From positions 682,001 through 746,000 of the forward strand of contig NZ_JANLCM010000002.1 of the NCBI RefSeq assembly GCF_024979235.1: a stretch of 64,000 nt of DNA, in the 5' to 3' direction. The notes beneath the pieces were generated by a model, which was not told the origin of the DNA, made no database searches, and worked only from the letters and a program-made list of their open reading frames with translations. The position numbers and the translations under genes are program-made. The first letter of the stretch is position 1, and every line of letters starts with the position of its first letter. Source of the stretch: Herbiconiux aconitum (GTDB lineage: Bacteria > Actinomycetota > Actinomycetes > Actinomycetales > Microbacteriaceae). This document shows positions 1-8,236 of the stretch, in pieces.

Positions 1-18
1 CTGCGGCGACACGCAAGA

Positions 19-24
19 ATTCTA
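19..24 (-). promoter_or_regulatory. Putative leaderless -10 hexamer at left edge
   Basis: On the minus strand TAGAAT is followed after 6 nt by a GTG at 12 to 10, which would open a reading frame (M-S-P-Q) running off the left edge. The geometry matches the other leaderless starts in this window. Only four codons are visible, so the downstream gene cannot be named. Confidence 0.3.
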
Positions 25-62
25 GTTCGTGCGCGGGGTGCCGCAGACTCTCCGCCGCCGCA

Positions 63-983
63 TCAGTTCCCTGAAGCGGTCGGCAGGACGCCCAGGATGT
101 CGACGACGTAGGCCGTGGCCGTGCCACCCGCCGCATCCGGAAGCACCACGAGCACCTCGGAGCCGACCGTCTGACCCACCAGGAACGGCGTGATGCCGGC
201 CGGTGTGGTCGACGTCGAGCCCGCGGCCGGAGTCTCGGTCATCTCCCAGAGCAGCGGCGAACCGTCTTCCCAGGTCGATGACGCCACCTTGTCGGGCGTG
301 GCGTAGGAGACGGCCAGCGACTGCACGATGATCGAGTCGCCCTCGGCGACCACCGGGCCGCCACCCTTCTTCAGCAGAGCCGACTTGGCCTCGGTGGGTG
401 TGTCACCCGAGACGATCGTGATGCCGGGCCGCCCGGTCGAGTCGTGCACGACGCTGGGGAATCCGGCCTGCGCCGGCTGGTCGGCTCCGGTCGCGGTGCG
501 CGGGAAAGTCGAGGTGATGTCGAACACCATCACCACCGAGCCGGTGGCGCCGCTGAAGATCGTGGTCGCCTGGTCGTTCGGGAGCACGATCGCGACGCGC
601 TCTCCGGCGCTGGTGCAGAGCAGACCGTTGCGGAGGCCCTCGGGCAGCGAGTCGGCGAGCACCAGCGCAGTGGACTGCGGGGCGCCGGCGGCGGCTCCGG
701 TCTCGCCGTCGTAGACGGAGTAGTCGACCACCACGGTGCTGCCGGGGCCGACCAGCTCGCCGGAGCCGGGGATGAGCACCGAGCGCTCCGCGTTCTGCGC
801 GACCAGCGGGAACGGGAAGCTGGCCGCAGGGTCTGCGCCCAGCTTGCCGGTGGCCGTGATGGCCTCGCTCGAGTCACCGGGCGGCGTGGCCGTCGAACAG
901 TCGGGAGCTGCGGGCGAGCCGCTGCACGCGGCGAGCGACAGCAGAAGCCCTGCCGACAGAATGAGCGCGAGAGACTTGCGCAC
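63..983 (-). CDS. FKBP-type peptidyl-prolyl isomerase-like lipoprotein
   Basis: A 306-residue secreted lipoprotein. The N-terminus has two basic residues, a hydrophobic stretch and a lipobox LAAC with Cys20, so it should be lipidated and anchored to the outer face of the membrane. The mature part shows two successive segments of the form 'VVVDYSVYDG...GLRNGLLCTSAGERVAIVLP' style, typical of degenerate FKBP folds (about residues 70 to 155 and 185 to 300). The family usually catalyses prolyl isomerisation or acts as a chaperone; catalytic aromatic residues are poorly conserved, so enzymatic activity is uncertain. The start is GTG with GAGG five bases upstream. Actinobacteria commonly carry such a gene beside trmI, as here. 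Confidence 0.72.
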   Translation of the reverse strand: MRKSLALILSAGLLLSLAACSGSPAAPDCSTATPPGDSSEAITATGKLGADPAASFPFPLVAQNAERSVLIPGSGELVGPGSTVVVDYSVYDGETGAAAGAPQSTALVLADSLPEGLRNGLLCTSAGERVAIVLPNDQATTIFSGATGSVVMVFDITSTFPRTATGADQPAQAGFPSVVHDSTGRPGITIVSGDTPTEAKSALLKKGGGPVVAEGDSIIVQSLAVSYATPDKVASSTWEDGSPLLWEMTETPAAGSTSTTPAGITPFLVGQTVGSEVLVVLPDAAGGTATAYVVDILGVLPTASGN

Positions 984-1031
984 GGATCCTCATTTCCTGC
1001 ATTCGACGAGCCGTCGGCCCGGTGAGCGAAA

Positions 1032-2054
1032 CTATCCTATTTCATCGTCGGGAAGCTGGATTCCGCCCGACTCCCGCTCTTCGCGGGCCTTTGCGGCATC
1101 GGCGGTGGCCGTAGCGGCCCGCACGCGCTTGCGGAGGCTCTTCGCGCTGATGCCGCGCTCCCCCAGTGCGCCCGGGGTCCAGGCCTCGACGTCGTCTTCG
1201 GAGAAGTCGCTCTTCGAGGCGCGACGCTTCAGTTCGGGCAGGATCGCTCCGGGCGCGAGCCGCCTCGCCGTCACGAGAAAGCCGGTGTGGCCGATCATCC
1301 GGTGGTCGGGCCGCACGGCGAGTCCTTCGACGTGCCAGCCGCGCACCATGGTCTCACTCGGGATCGGGTTGGTGAAGACATCCGATTCGCGGATGGCCTC
1401 GACCACCCGCGAGAGCTGGGTCACGGTCGCGACGTAGCAGAGCACCACGCCGCCGGGCTTGAGTGCAGCTGCGACGGCGTCGACGCATTCCCAGGGCGCG
1501 AGCATGTCGAGCACCACGCGGTCGACGGTGTGATCCGGATGCGTGGCCGGCAACGCTTCGACGAGGTCGCCGACGGTCACGGTCCACGACTCGGGGTCGC
1601 GCCCGAAGTAGGCGGCGACGTTGGCGCGTGCCACGTCGGCGAACTCGTCCCGCCGTTCGAAACTCGACAGATGGCCCTCAGGACCGATCGCCCGGAGCAG
1701 CCAGAGCGAGAGCGCGCCCGATCCGACGCCGGCTTCCACGACCGTGGCTCCCGGGAAGATGTCGGCCTGAGCGAGGATCTGCGCGGCATCCTTCGGGTAG
1801 ATGATGGCGGCGCCGCGAGGCATCGACATCACGAAGTCGGTCAGCAGCGGGCGGAGCGCCAGGTGCTCCACGCCGACGGAGTTCTTCACGACCGAGCCGT
1901 CGGGCAGGCCGATCAGGGCGTCGTGGTCGATGAAGCCGCGGTGCGTGTGGAAGACCTTGCCCGATTCGAGGGTGATGCTGTTGAGCTTGCCCTTGGGGCC
2001 GGTGAGCTGCACCCGGTCGCCTTCACGGAACGGGCCGCTGTATTGCGCGGTCAT
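1032..2054 (-). CDS. trmI: tRNA (adenine-58-N1)-methyltransferase TrmI
   Basis: A 340-residue SAM-dependent enzyme that methylates N1 of adenosine 58 in the T-loop of tRNAs. An N-terminal beta-barrel-like segment (FREGDRVQLTGPKGK) precedes a Rossmann methyltransferase domain with the SAM-binding glycine motif VVEAGVGSGAL and a later DMLAPWE segment, both typical of the TrmI/Rv2118c family. I use the ATG at 2054, which overlaps the stop of the upstream HAD gene as ATGA, instead of an upstream in-frame start that would lie inside that gene. This predicts translational coupling. The neighbourhood PAC2-HAD-trmI is conserved in actinobacteria. Confidence 0.93.
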   Translation of the reverse strand: MTAQYSGPFREGDRVQLTGPKGKLNSITLESGKVFHTHRGFIDHDALIGLPDGSVVKNSVGVEHLALRPLLTDFVMSMPRGAAIIYPKDAAQILAQADIFPGATVVEAGVGSGALSLWLLRAIGPEGHLSSFERRDEFADVARANVAAYFGRDPESWTVTVGDLVEALPATHPDHTVDRVVLDMLAPWECVDAVAAALKPGGVVLCYVATVTQLSRVVEAIRESDVFTNPIPSETMVRGWHVEGLAVRPDHRMIGHTGFLVTARRLAPGAILPELKRRASKSDFSEDDVEAWTPGALGERGISAKSLRKRVRAATATADAAKAREERESGGIQLPDDEIG

Positions 2055-2743
2055 GCGCTCTGGCCCGCGTCGCTGCGCACCTCGGCGAGCACGGTCGCCA
2101 GGTCGTCGGGCGTCACGCCCTCGAGGGTGTTCCACACCCGGTCCGCACCCGAGTCGTCGAGGTTCAGCAAGTGCTGCACTCCGATCACGGCCGCCCCCGA
2201 GGCGACGGCGGAGGTGACGCCGGTCACCGAATCCTCGATCGCGACGGTGTGCGCGATGTCGACGCCGAGCGTCTGGGCGGCAGTGAGGTAGGCCTCCGGA
2301 TGCGGCTTGCTCTGCGTCACGACATCGGCCGACACGACCGTCGCGAAGACGTCAGCGGGCACGAAACCGGCCACGTGACGGGCCATCCGGCCGATCGACA
2401 TGGTCACGAGCGCCTGCGGCACTCCGCGCTCGTGCAGGGCGGTGAGCAGCTCGAGCGCTCCGGGCCGCCAGGGCACGTGCTCGCTGATCTGCTCCATCAC
2501 TTTGGTGGAGAGGAGCTGGATGATCTCATCGGCCGGCATCTCGACGCCGAACTCCTGCATGATGCGAGCACTGCGGTCGAGCCCCGAGCCCACCAGGGTC
2601 ATCGCGGCCTCATGCGTCCAGGTGCCGCCGTAGGATTCCACCAGCTCTTCCTGAGCGCGCATCCAATACGGCTCGGTGTCGACGATGGTGCCGTCCATGT
2701 CCCAGAGGACTGCGGCGGGCAAGGCAGGTGCGGATTCGGTCAC
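2051..2743 (-). CDS. HAD-superfamily phosphatase / phosphoglucomutase-like hydrolase
   Basis: A 230-residue HAD hydrolase of the beta-phosphoglucomutase-like subgroup. The catalytic nucleophile motif is WDMDGTIVD near the N-terminus, motif II is LVTMS, the motif III lysine is in QSKPHPEAY and the metal-binding acidic motif is VAIEDS. The helical cap lies between motifs I and II. The substrate cannot be read from the sequence; a small sugar phosphate is the usual guess. I chose GTG 2743 because a TAGACT -10 box lies 8 nt upstream; a longer in-frame start at 2779 would pass through that promoter. It is cotranscribed with trmI through a 4-nt overlap. Confidence 0.85.
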   Translation of the reverse strand: MTESAPALPAAVLWDMDGTIVDTEPYWMRAQEELVESYGGTWTHEAAMTLVGSGLDRSARIMQEFGVEMPADEIIQLLSTKVMEQISEHVPWRPGALELLTALHERGVPQALVTMSIGRMARHVAGFVPADVFATVVSADVVTQSKPHPEAYLTAAQTLGVDIAHTVAIEDSVTGVTSAVASGAAVIGVQHLLNLDDSGADRVWNTLEGVTPDDLATVLAEVRSDAGQSA

Positions 2744-2751
2744 GGGCGACA

Positions 2752-2757
2752 AGTCTA
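2752..2757 (-). promoter_or_regulatory. Leaderless -10 (TAGACT) of the HAD gene
   Basis: TAGACT on the minus strand ends 8 nt before the GTG start at 2743, with no Shine-Dalgarno sequence between. This supports both the start choice and leaderless transcription of the HAD-trmI pair. Confidence 0.55.
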
Positions 2758-2805
2758 CGGCGTCGCGATCCGGCCTCACTTTTCCTCACCTCTCGGTGGA
2801 ACGCC

Positions 2806-2811
2806 TATCCT
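2806..2811 (+). promoter_or_regulatory. Putative -10 (TATCCT) of the PAC2 gene
   Basis: TATCCT lies about 59 nt before the GTG start of the PAC2 gene. The leader would contain a small hairpin (CCGCAC/GTGCGG) and GAGG about 12 nt before the start codon. No convincing -35 is visible. Confidence 0.35.
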
Positions 2812-2869
2812 TGACTGACGGCACCCGCACCGTGCGGACGTCTCGGAAGGCAGTGAGGTACCCATCACG

Positions 2870-3796
2870 GTGACAGACAACGGATTCCTCCGCGGACGGC
2901 TGCTGCTGGTCGCGTTCGAAGGCTGGAACGACGCCGGCGAAGCGGCCACCGGTGCGCTCCGGGTGCTCAAGGAGCAACTCGAGGTGGTTCCGATCAGCGA
3001 GGTCGACACCGAGGAGTACTTCGACTTCCAGTTCAACCGGCCGACGGTCTCGGCCGACGACGAAGGCCGGCGCGTGCTCACCTGGCCGGGCGCGACCGTG
3101 TACGGGCCCGATGGCGCCGTCGACACGGAGGCGACGGCGACGCCGGGCTCATCCGTCGATGCCGACGACGACTCGCACGTCTATCTCCTGATCGGCTCCG
3201 AGCCCTCCCGCAACTGGAAGAAGTTCACGGCCGAGATCATGTCGGCGGCAGTCGCCGAAGACATCAGCGGGGTGCTGCTGCTCGGGGCGATGCTCGCCGA
3301 CGTGCCGCACACCCGGCCCATCTCGGTCTTCGCCACCAGCGAGAACCCACTGGTGCGCAGTGAGCTCGACATCGAGCGCAGCTCCTACGAAGGACCGGTG
3401 GGCATCCTCAGCGTCATCGCCGACGCCGCCGAGAACGCGGGCATCCCCGCCATCTCGATCTGGGCATCCGTGCCGCACTACGTGCACAACGCGCCCTCCC
3501 CGAAGGCCACTCTGGCCCTGATCGACAAGATCGAAGAGCTCATCGACGTGCAGATCGACCGGGGTGAACTCGTCGAGGAGTCGAGCGCCTGGGAATCGGG
3601 CATCGACGCGTTGGCGGGCGAAGACGAAGACATGGCGGCGTACATCCAGCAGCTCGAGCAGGCGCGCGACACCGTCGACTCGCCCGAGGCGAGCGGCGAG
3701 GCCATCGCTCAGGAGTTCGAGCGCTACCTCCGCAAGCGCGGCGACGGTCGCGCCGGCGGCGATGGTCGGCCCGACGAGCCCTGGCGTCGCGACTGA
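2870..3796 (+). CDS. PAC2 family protein
   Basis: A 308-residue PAC2-family protein, named after archaeal and eukaryotic proteasome assembly chaperone 2. The N-terminal part (GRLLLVAFEGWNDAGEAATG) and the later ISIWASVPHYV segment are characteristic of the actinobacterial branch, for example mycobacterial Rv2125. The C-terminus is acidic and then basic, and probably flexible. The function in bacteria is not established. Actinobacterial members sit near proteasome and Pup genes, but no proteasome gene is present here. It is divergent from the HAD-trmI operon and is followed by a long repeat-filled convergent gap. The start is GTG. Confidence 0.85.
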   Translation: MTDNGFLRGRLLLVAFEGWNDAGEAATGALRVLKEQLEVVPISEVDTEEYFDFQFNRPTVSADDEGRRVLTWPGATVYGPDGAVDTEATATPGSSVDADDDSHVYLLIGSEPSRNWKKFTAEIMSAAVAEDISGVLLLGAMLADVPHTRPISVFATSENPLVRSELDIERSSYEGPVGILSVIADAAENAGIPAISIWASVPHYVHNAPSPKATLALIDKIEELIDVQIDRGELVEESSAWESGIDALAGEDEDMAAYIQQLEQARDTVDSPEASGEAIAQEFERYLRKRGDGRAGGDGRPDEPWRRD

Positions 3797-4330
3797 GTTG
3801 GTTGCCTCGGGCGCCGTGCTTCGCGCGGCGTCCTCGGGCGTCGCCGGTCCTTGCCCGGCGCCGCGCGACATGCTCGCGTGCGGTCGCTGACGCGGCCGCG
3901 CGCTCACCCTGGGTCGTCGAGTAGGGCCTGTTGCGTGGCGTGCCGTGCGCTCGTGTGCGAAACGACGGAGTTTCGGGGCCCACACCGGAAACGACGGAGG
4001 CTCCGCCCGCAGTTCCGCGCCCCCTCCGTCGTTTCGTTCTCGTTCTCGTTCTCGTTTCCCAAGTCGTGGGGCGCGAGACCGCAGGCCGCGGGCCGCTCCC
4101 GGATGACCCAGGGTGAGGCCGAGGCCGCGTCAGCGACCTCAGCCGAACATGTCGCCTCGCGCCGCAGAAGCGGCGGCGCGAGAAATGAGCGCCGAGCTAC
4201 CCGGCAGGGCAGCTCAGCGCGGGCAGTGGCGAGGCGGTACAGAAGCGGCGGCGCGAGCAATAAGGGCTCGCCCAGCCGAAGGCCGGGCGAGCCCGAAGAA
4301 TGCGGCGCGGTACCCAGTTCCCCGGCCCCC
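3797..4330. repeat. Interspersed intergenic repeat, copy A (inverted pair of half-modules)
   Basis: This 548-bp gap between convergent genes holds no credible gene. A plus-oriented half-module at 3866 to 3920 and a minus-oriented one at 4102 to 4154 face each other. The half-module reads CGACATG-TCG, a GC-rich stretch with GGTCGCTGACGCGGCC, then CTCACCCTGGGTCGTCGA. Left of the first lies a hairpin around CCGGTCCTTGCCCGG (cap b). Right of the second lies a hairpin around GCCGC-AGAA-GCGGC (cap a), then GGGCTCGCCC. The centre holds three copies of the ACGACGGAG motif or its complement. The same unit recurs, inverted, at 10117 to 10568. Confidence 0.88.
4034..4057 (+). repeat. 6-bp tandem repeat CGTTCT
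   Basis: Three perfect CGTTCT units followed by a degenerate fourth (CGTTTC) lie in the centre of repeat copy A. The equivalent place in copy B has one unit, so the tract length differs between copies. Confidence 0.7.
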
Positions 4331-4344
4331 GCAACAGCCGGTAC

Positions 4345-5643
4345 CTACAGCCGAATCCCCAAAAGCGCATCCAACATGCGAGCCGCCAGCGCGTTCGACG
4401 CCGCCGAGTGCGGCACTGCGTACCAGGCGTCGAACTCGTCGAGGGCGCCGGGGGTGTCGAGGTCGTCGTGCAGGCGCAGGCGCACGCGCTCCAGGAGTAG
4501 CAGCGCGTCATCCGCGTCGAGGCCCTCGTCGAATTCGTCGTCGACGAGCGGACGGACGGTGGATGCACGCCAGCCCGCCAGGCGCTCGGCAGCCCGCAGC
4601 TCGTCGCCGCGGTGCCACTCCCAGTCGTCGCGGTAGCAGTGCGAGAGGATGGCCAGGCGGATGGCGGCCGGTTCGACACCCGCTTCCCGCAGCTGTGAGA
4701 CGAGCACGAGATTGCCGAGCGACTTGCTCATCTTCTCGCCGTCGAAGGCCACCAGACCGCCGTGGGCGTTGACCCGCGCGAAGCGCTGACCGGTGAGGGC
4801 CGTGGCGTGTGCGGCGCTGAACTCGTGGTGCGGGAAGACGAGGTCTCCTCCCCCGCCCTGCACGCAGATCGTGTCGCCCAGGGTCTCGCGGGCGATGACG
4901 GAGCACTCGATGTGCCAGCCGGGTCGCCCGCGGCGGATCTCGGCATGAGACGTCTGCCAAGCGGGTTCGCCGGCGCGCTCGACGCGCCAGAGCAGCGGAT
5001 CGAGGGGGTCGCGCTTACCGGGGCGGGCCGGGTCTCCCCCGCGTTCCGCGAAGAGGCGGCTCATCGTCTCGCGGTCGAGGCCGCTCTCCGAACCGAGCAC
5101 CCAGGGCGTCGACCGCTCGGCCGCCGCGATGTCGAAGTACCAGTCCGAGGCCGACGCGTCGACCGCATCCGGAGTCGGCACGGTGTAGGCGATACCCGCG
5201 GCGCGCAGTTCGTCGACGGCGCGTGCGATGTCGTCGATGGTCTCGGTGACGCCGACGTAGGCATCCGGTGGCCGCACGCCGAGCGCCGCCATGTCGGTGC
5301 GGAACAACTCGATCTGGCTCGCGGCGAGCTCTCTCCAATCGACGCCGGTGGCGGTCGCACGTTCGAGCAGCGGGTCGTCGACGTCGGTGATGTTCTGCGT
5401 GTACGAGACGTCCAGACCCGCGTCGATCCAGGAGCGGATCAGGGTGTCGAAAGCCAAGTAGGTGGCCGCGTGCCCGATGTGCGTGGCGTCGTAGGGCGTG
5501 ATGCCGCAGACGTAGAGTGTCGCGGCGCCGCCGGCGCCCGTGACGGTGGAGTCGAGGAAACGGCCGCTCGAATCGTCGTGGATGCGCGGCGCTTCACCGC
5601 GCCCGGGGAGCTCGGGGATGTCGGGACGGGGCCAGGAATGCAC
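4345..5643 (-). CDS. mshC: L-cysteine:1D-myo-inositol 2-amino-2-deoxy-glucopyranoside ligase (MshC)
   Basis: A 432-residue class I aminoacyl-tRNA-synthetase-like enzyme that joins cysteine to GlcN-inositol with ATP, the step before acetylation in mycothiol synthesis. The sequence has the HIGH-type motif in YDATHIGHA, the KMSKS loop KMSKSLGN, zinc-ligand cysteines in YVCGITPYD and HIECSVIA, and FPHHEFSAAHA. The N-terminal MHSWPRPDIPELPG differs from CysS and is typical of MshC, and the length is also that of MshC. The start is GTG with a TAAGCT -10 box 6 nt upstream and no Shine-Dalgarno sequence. Mycothiol replaces glutathione in actinobacteria, so this gene is a lineage marker. Confidence 0.95.
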   Translation of the reverse strand: MHSWPRPDIPELPGRGEAPRIHDDSSGRFLDSTVTGAGGAATLYVCGITPYDATHIGHAATYLAFDTLIRSWIDAGLDVSYTQNITDVDDPLLERATATGVDWRELAASQIELFRTDMAALGVRPPDAYVGVTETIDDIARAVDELRAAGIAYTVPTPDAVDASASDWYFDIAAAERSTPWVLGSESGLDRETMSRLFAERGGDPARPGKRDPLDPLLWRVERAGEPAWQTSHAEIRRGRPGWHIECSVIARETLGDTICVQGGGGDLVFPHHEFSAAHATALTGQRFARVNAHGGLVAFDGEKMSKSLGNLVLVSQLREAGVEPAAIRLAILSHCYRDDWEWHRGDELRAAERLAGWRASTVRPLVDDEFDEGLDADDALLLLERVRLRLHDDLDTPGALDEFDAWYAVPHSAASNALAARMLDALLGIRL

Positions 5644-5649
5644 CGGTCA

Positions 5650-5655
5650 AGCTTA
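5650..5655 (-). promoter_or_regulatory. Leaderless -10 (TAAGCT) of mshC
   Basis: TAAGCT on the minus strand ends 6 nt before the mshC GTG. The gap between uppP and mshC is only 44 bp, so mshC may have both its own leaderless message and read-through from uppP. Confidence 0.5.
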
Positions 5656-5687
5656 GTTGCGTTCCCTGAAGGAATCCGTGTAGCCGC

Positions 5688-6524
5688 CTAGGCCGCGATG
5701 ACGCCCGTCGAGAGCAGCACGATCAGCACGCCGCCGAGCGCGATCCTATAGATGACGAAGGGCAAGAAGCTGCGCTTGGAGATGTAGCTCATGAAGAACG
5801 CGATCACCACGAGGCCGACGATGAACGCGATGACCGTCGCCACCAGCGTCTCGAGAGGGCCGAACCCGCCCGACACGGTCTCACTGCCACCGAGGCTCTT
5901 CGCCACCTGGAACAGGCCACTCCCGAACACCGCGGGAATCGCGAGCAAGAACGAGTAGCGCGCAGCGGCGCGGCGCTCGTAGCCCATGAAGAGGCCGGCC
6001 GTGATCGTGCCGCCCGAGCGGGACACGCCGGGGATGAGTGCGAGCGCCTGGGCGAAGCCGAAGATGATGCCGTGCGGCACCGTGAGGTCTTTCAACCGCC
6101 GCCGTTTCGCTCCCACGTAGTCGGCGATGCCGAGCAGGATGCCGAAGACGATCAACGTCGTCGCCACGATCCAGAGCGAGCGGAACGTCGTCTCGATGTC
6201 GTCTTGGAACAGCACGCCGAGGATCACGATCGGGATGGAGCCGATGATGATCAGCCAGCCCATCCGCGCATCCGGATCGTTGCGGGGAACGCGACCCGCC
6301 AGCGATTTGGCCCAGCGGGAGACGATCCGCACGATGTCGCGCCAGAAGAACACGACCACAGCGGTCTCGGTTCCGAGTTGAGTGATGGCGGTGAACGCAG
6401 CACCCGGGTCTTTCGCACCGGGGAGCAATTCCCCCACGATGCGCAGGTGCGCGCTCGACGAGATCGGCAGGAACTCGGTCAGGCCCTGGACGAATCCGAG
6501 GATGACGGCGTTGAGAAAGTCCAT
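5688..6524 (-). CDS. uppP: Undecaprenyl-diphosphatase UppP (BacA family)
   Basis: A 278-residue polytopic membrane enzyme that dephosphorylates undecaprenyl pyrophosphate to recycle the lipid carrier for peptidoglycan. It shows the two family signatures, [11 protein letters not shown] near residue 20 and PGVSRSGGT in the second half, and about eight hydrophobic segments. The start is the ATG at 6524, 5 nt after AGGGAG; an in-frame extension to 6566 has no support. It lies upstream of mshC on the same strand, as in mycobacteria. Confidence 0.95.
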   Translation of the reverse strand: MDFLNAVILGFVQGLTEFLPISSSAHLRIVGELLPGAKDPGAAFTAITQLGTETAVVVFFWRDIVRIVSRWAKSLAGRVPRNDPDARMGWLIIIGSIPIVILGVLFQDDIETTFRSLWIVATTLIVFGILLGIADYVGAKRRRLKDLTVPHGIIFGFAQALALIPGVSRSGGTITAGLFMGYERRAAARYSFLLAIPAVFGSGLFQVAKSLGGSETVSGGFGPLETLVATVIAFIVGLVVIAFFMSYISKRSFLPFVIYRIALGGVLIVLLSTGVIAA

Positions 6525-6621
6525 GTCTCCCTTTTGGAGTGATCGTGCGCGGATGCGGACTCGCATCCCGCGCGCCGGTCGCGACCACGTGGTCGCAATG
6601 CGGCCGTTCTGCGGCGCGGTG

Positions 6622-7935
6622 TCAGTACCGCAGCAGCAGGTCGGTCAGAACGTCTGAGCCAAACCCTAGCGCGTCGAGCGGCACGCGCTCGTCAACGCCG
6701 TGGAACATGGCGGGAAAGTCGAGGGTGGGCGGCAGCTGCAGCGGGGCGAACCCGAATCCACGGATGCCGAGCAGACTCAGTGCTTTGTTGTCGGTGCCTC
6801 CGGAGAGCAGATACGGCAGCACCTCGGCGCCCGGGTCGTGTCGTTGCAGCGACGCGACCATGGCGTCGACGAGCTCGCCGTCGAAGGTGGTCTCCAGTCC
6901 GATGTCGCGGTGCGAGATCACGATCTCGATGTCGTCGCCCACGATCGCGCGGATCTCTTCGAGCACCGCATCCTCCTCGCCCGGCAGCACCCGCACGTCG
7001 ATCATCGCCTCCGCGCGGTCGGGGATGACGTTGTGCTTGTAGCCGGCGGTGAGCCCCGTGGGATTCGTGGTGGTGCGGAGGGTCGCCGTGATGAACCGCG
7101 AGGTGGTGCCCGTCGCGAGCGCGATCTCGTCGGGGCTCAGCAATTGCGCGTCCTTGCCGAGCAGTTCCGCGACGCGGTCGAGCAGCTGCCGCGTGGTGGC
7201 TGTGAGGTGCATCGGCCACTCCCGGGCGCCGATCGCGGCCACCGCACGGGCCAACCGCGTGACGGCGTTGTCGCGGTTGATCTGCGAGCCGTGGCCGGCG
7301 GTTCCGCGCGCAACGAGCTTCAACCAGATCAGCGCTTTCTCGCCGGTCTGCACCAGGTAGGCACGCTTGCCGTCGAGGTCGATGGAGTAGCCACCCACTT
7401 CGCTGATCGCCTCGGTGGCACCGGCGAAGAGCTCCGGATGCTCGGTGACGAGGTGATGGGAGCCGAAGACTCCCCCGTTCTCCTCGTCGGCGAAGAAGGC
7501 CACCACGAGGTCGCGTTCGGGCTGCCGACCCGACGAGAGGATGCGGTCGAGCGCGGAGACGATCATCGCATCCATGTTCTTCATGTCGACGGCGCCCCGA
7601 CCCCAGAGCATGCCGTCGGCGATCACGCCGCCGAACGGGTCGACCGACCAGTCCTCCGCAATGGCCGGCACGACATCCGTGTGGCCGTGCACGACGAGTG
7701 CCGGTTTGGAATGGTCGCGGCCCTCCACACGGGTCACGATGCTCGTGCGGCCGGGAGCCGCATCGAAGGATTGCACGGTCAAACCCAGTCGCTCGAGGTG
7801 GGCCGCGAGGTACTCGGCGGCCTCGGTTTCGCCGTTCGACCGGCCCTCTCCGAAATTCGAGGTGTCGAACCGGATGAGGTCGCGCGCGATGCGTGTCGTC
7901 AGGTCGGGTTCGGCGCTCGGAGGAGTGGACGTCAT
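6622..7935 (-). CDS. M20 family metallopeptidase (DapE/ArgE/acylase-like)
   Basis: A 437-residue cytosolic M20 amidohydrolase with a probable di-zinc site. Motifs in order are [19 protein letters not shown] (bridging Asp), [13 protein letters not shown] (catalytic and metal-binding Glu pair) and FHGVDERVP near the C-terminus (last His ligand). A dimerisation lid domain lies between them. The family hydrolyses N-acyl amino acids, succinyl-diaminopimelate or dipeptides, and the substrate is not decided by sequence. The syntenic mycobacterial gene is named dapE2, which is not proof of a DapE role. I chose ATG 7935 because a TAGCGT -10 box ends 7 nt upstream and GAGGGG overlaps it. Confidence 0.88.
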   Translation of the reverse strand: MTSTPPSAEPDLTTRIARDLIRFDTSNFGEGRSNGETEAAEYLAAHLERLGLTVQSFDAAPGRTSIVTRVEGRDHSKPALVVHGHTDVVPAIAEDWSVDPFGGVIADGMLWGRGAVDMKNMDAMIVSALDRILSSGRQPERDLVVAFFADEENGGVFGSHHLVTEHPELFAGATEAISEVGGYSIDLDGKRAYLVQTGEKALIWLKLVARGTAGHGSQINRDNAVTRLARAVAAIGAREWPMHLTATTRQLLDRVAELLGKDAQLLSPDEIALATGTTSRFITATLRTTTNPTGLTAGYKHNVIPDRAEAMIDVRVLPGEEDAVLEEIRAIVGDDIEIVISHRDIGLETTFDGELVDAMVASLQRHDPGAEVLPYLLSGGTDNKALSLLGIRGFGFAPLQLPPTLDFPAMFHGVDERVPLDALGFGSDVLTDLLLRY

Positions 7936-7942
7936 ACCCCTC

Positions 7943-7948
7943 ACGCTA
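7943..7948 (-). promoter_or_regulatory. -10 (TAGCGT) of the M20 peptidase
   Basis: TAGCGT ends 7 nt before the ATG at 7935. The intervening GAGGGGT would be too close to act as a normal ribosome binding site on a leadered mRNA, so a leaderless start is favoured. Confidence 0.45.
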
Positions 7949-8041
7949 CCGTTCCGCGGGAGCCGCACCGGTGGATTTGCCGGGTGCGCATCCGTGCTAT
8001 TGTCTTTCCTTGGCTGGTTGAGCAATCAATCACCGGCACCA

Positions 8042-8126
8042 GTCCGGGTGGCGGAAATGGCAGACGCGCTAGCTTGAGGTGCTAGTGCCCGTATAGGGCG
8101 TGGGGGTTCAAGTCCCCCCTCGGACA
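8042..8126 (+). tRNA. tRNA-Leu(GAG)
   Basis: An 85-nt class II tRNA. The acceptor stem pairs GTCCGGG with CTCGGAC (one G-T pair), and the discriminator is A. The anticodon stem pairs CTAGC with GCTAG around the loop TTGAGGT, giving anticodon GAG at 8076 to 8078, which reads CUC and CUU. A long variable arm (GCCC-GTAT-GGGC) and a T-arm GGGGG-TTCAAGT-CCCCC follow. CCA is not encoded. A terminator lies 28 bp downstream, so it is a single-gene unit. Confidence 0.97.
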
Positions 8127-8153
8127 CACTGGTTGAGACAGTGAACGAAAAGA

Positions 8154-8182
8154 AGGCCTGGCATGACGCCAGGTCTTTTTTT
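8154..8182 (+). terminator. Rho-independent terminator after tRNA-Leu
   Basis: A perfect stem CCTGGC-ATGAC-GCCAGG is followed by TC and a run of seven T. This is the only classical GC-stem plus T-tract terminator reading rightward in the window. Confidence 0.9.
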
Positions 8183-8236
8183 CGTTAACCCGCATCCTCT
8201 ACGCTCGTAAAAAACGGAGAAAGGTTTCACACACTC

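Noticed and set aside
3866..3920. LexA (SOS) operator inside the repeat half-module
   Set aside because: CGAACATGTCG resembles half of CGAAC-N4-GTTCG, but the second half is not GTTCG in any copy. The copies also lie between convergent gene ends, not at promoters.
3797..4330. Small genes or an insertion sequence in the repeat gaps
   Set aside because: Open frames there are arginine-, alanine- and serine-rich shadows of hairpins. No transposase motif or target-site duplication is visible.
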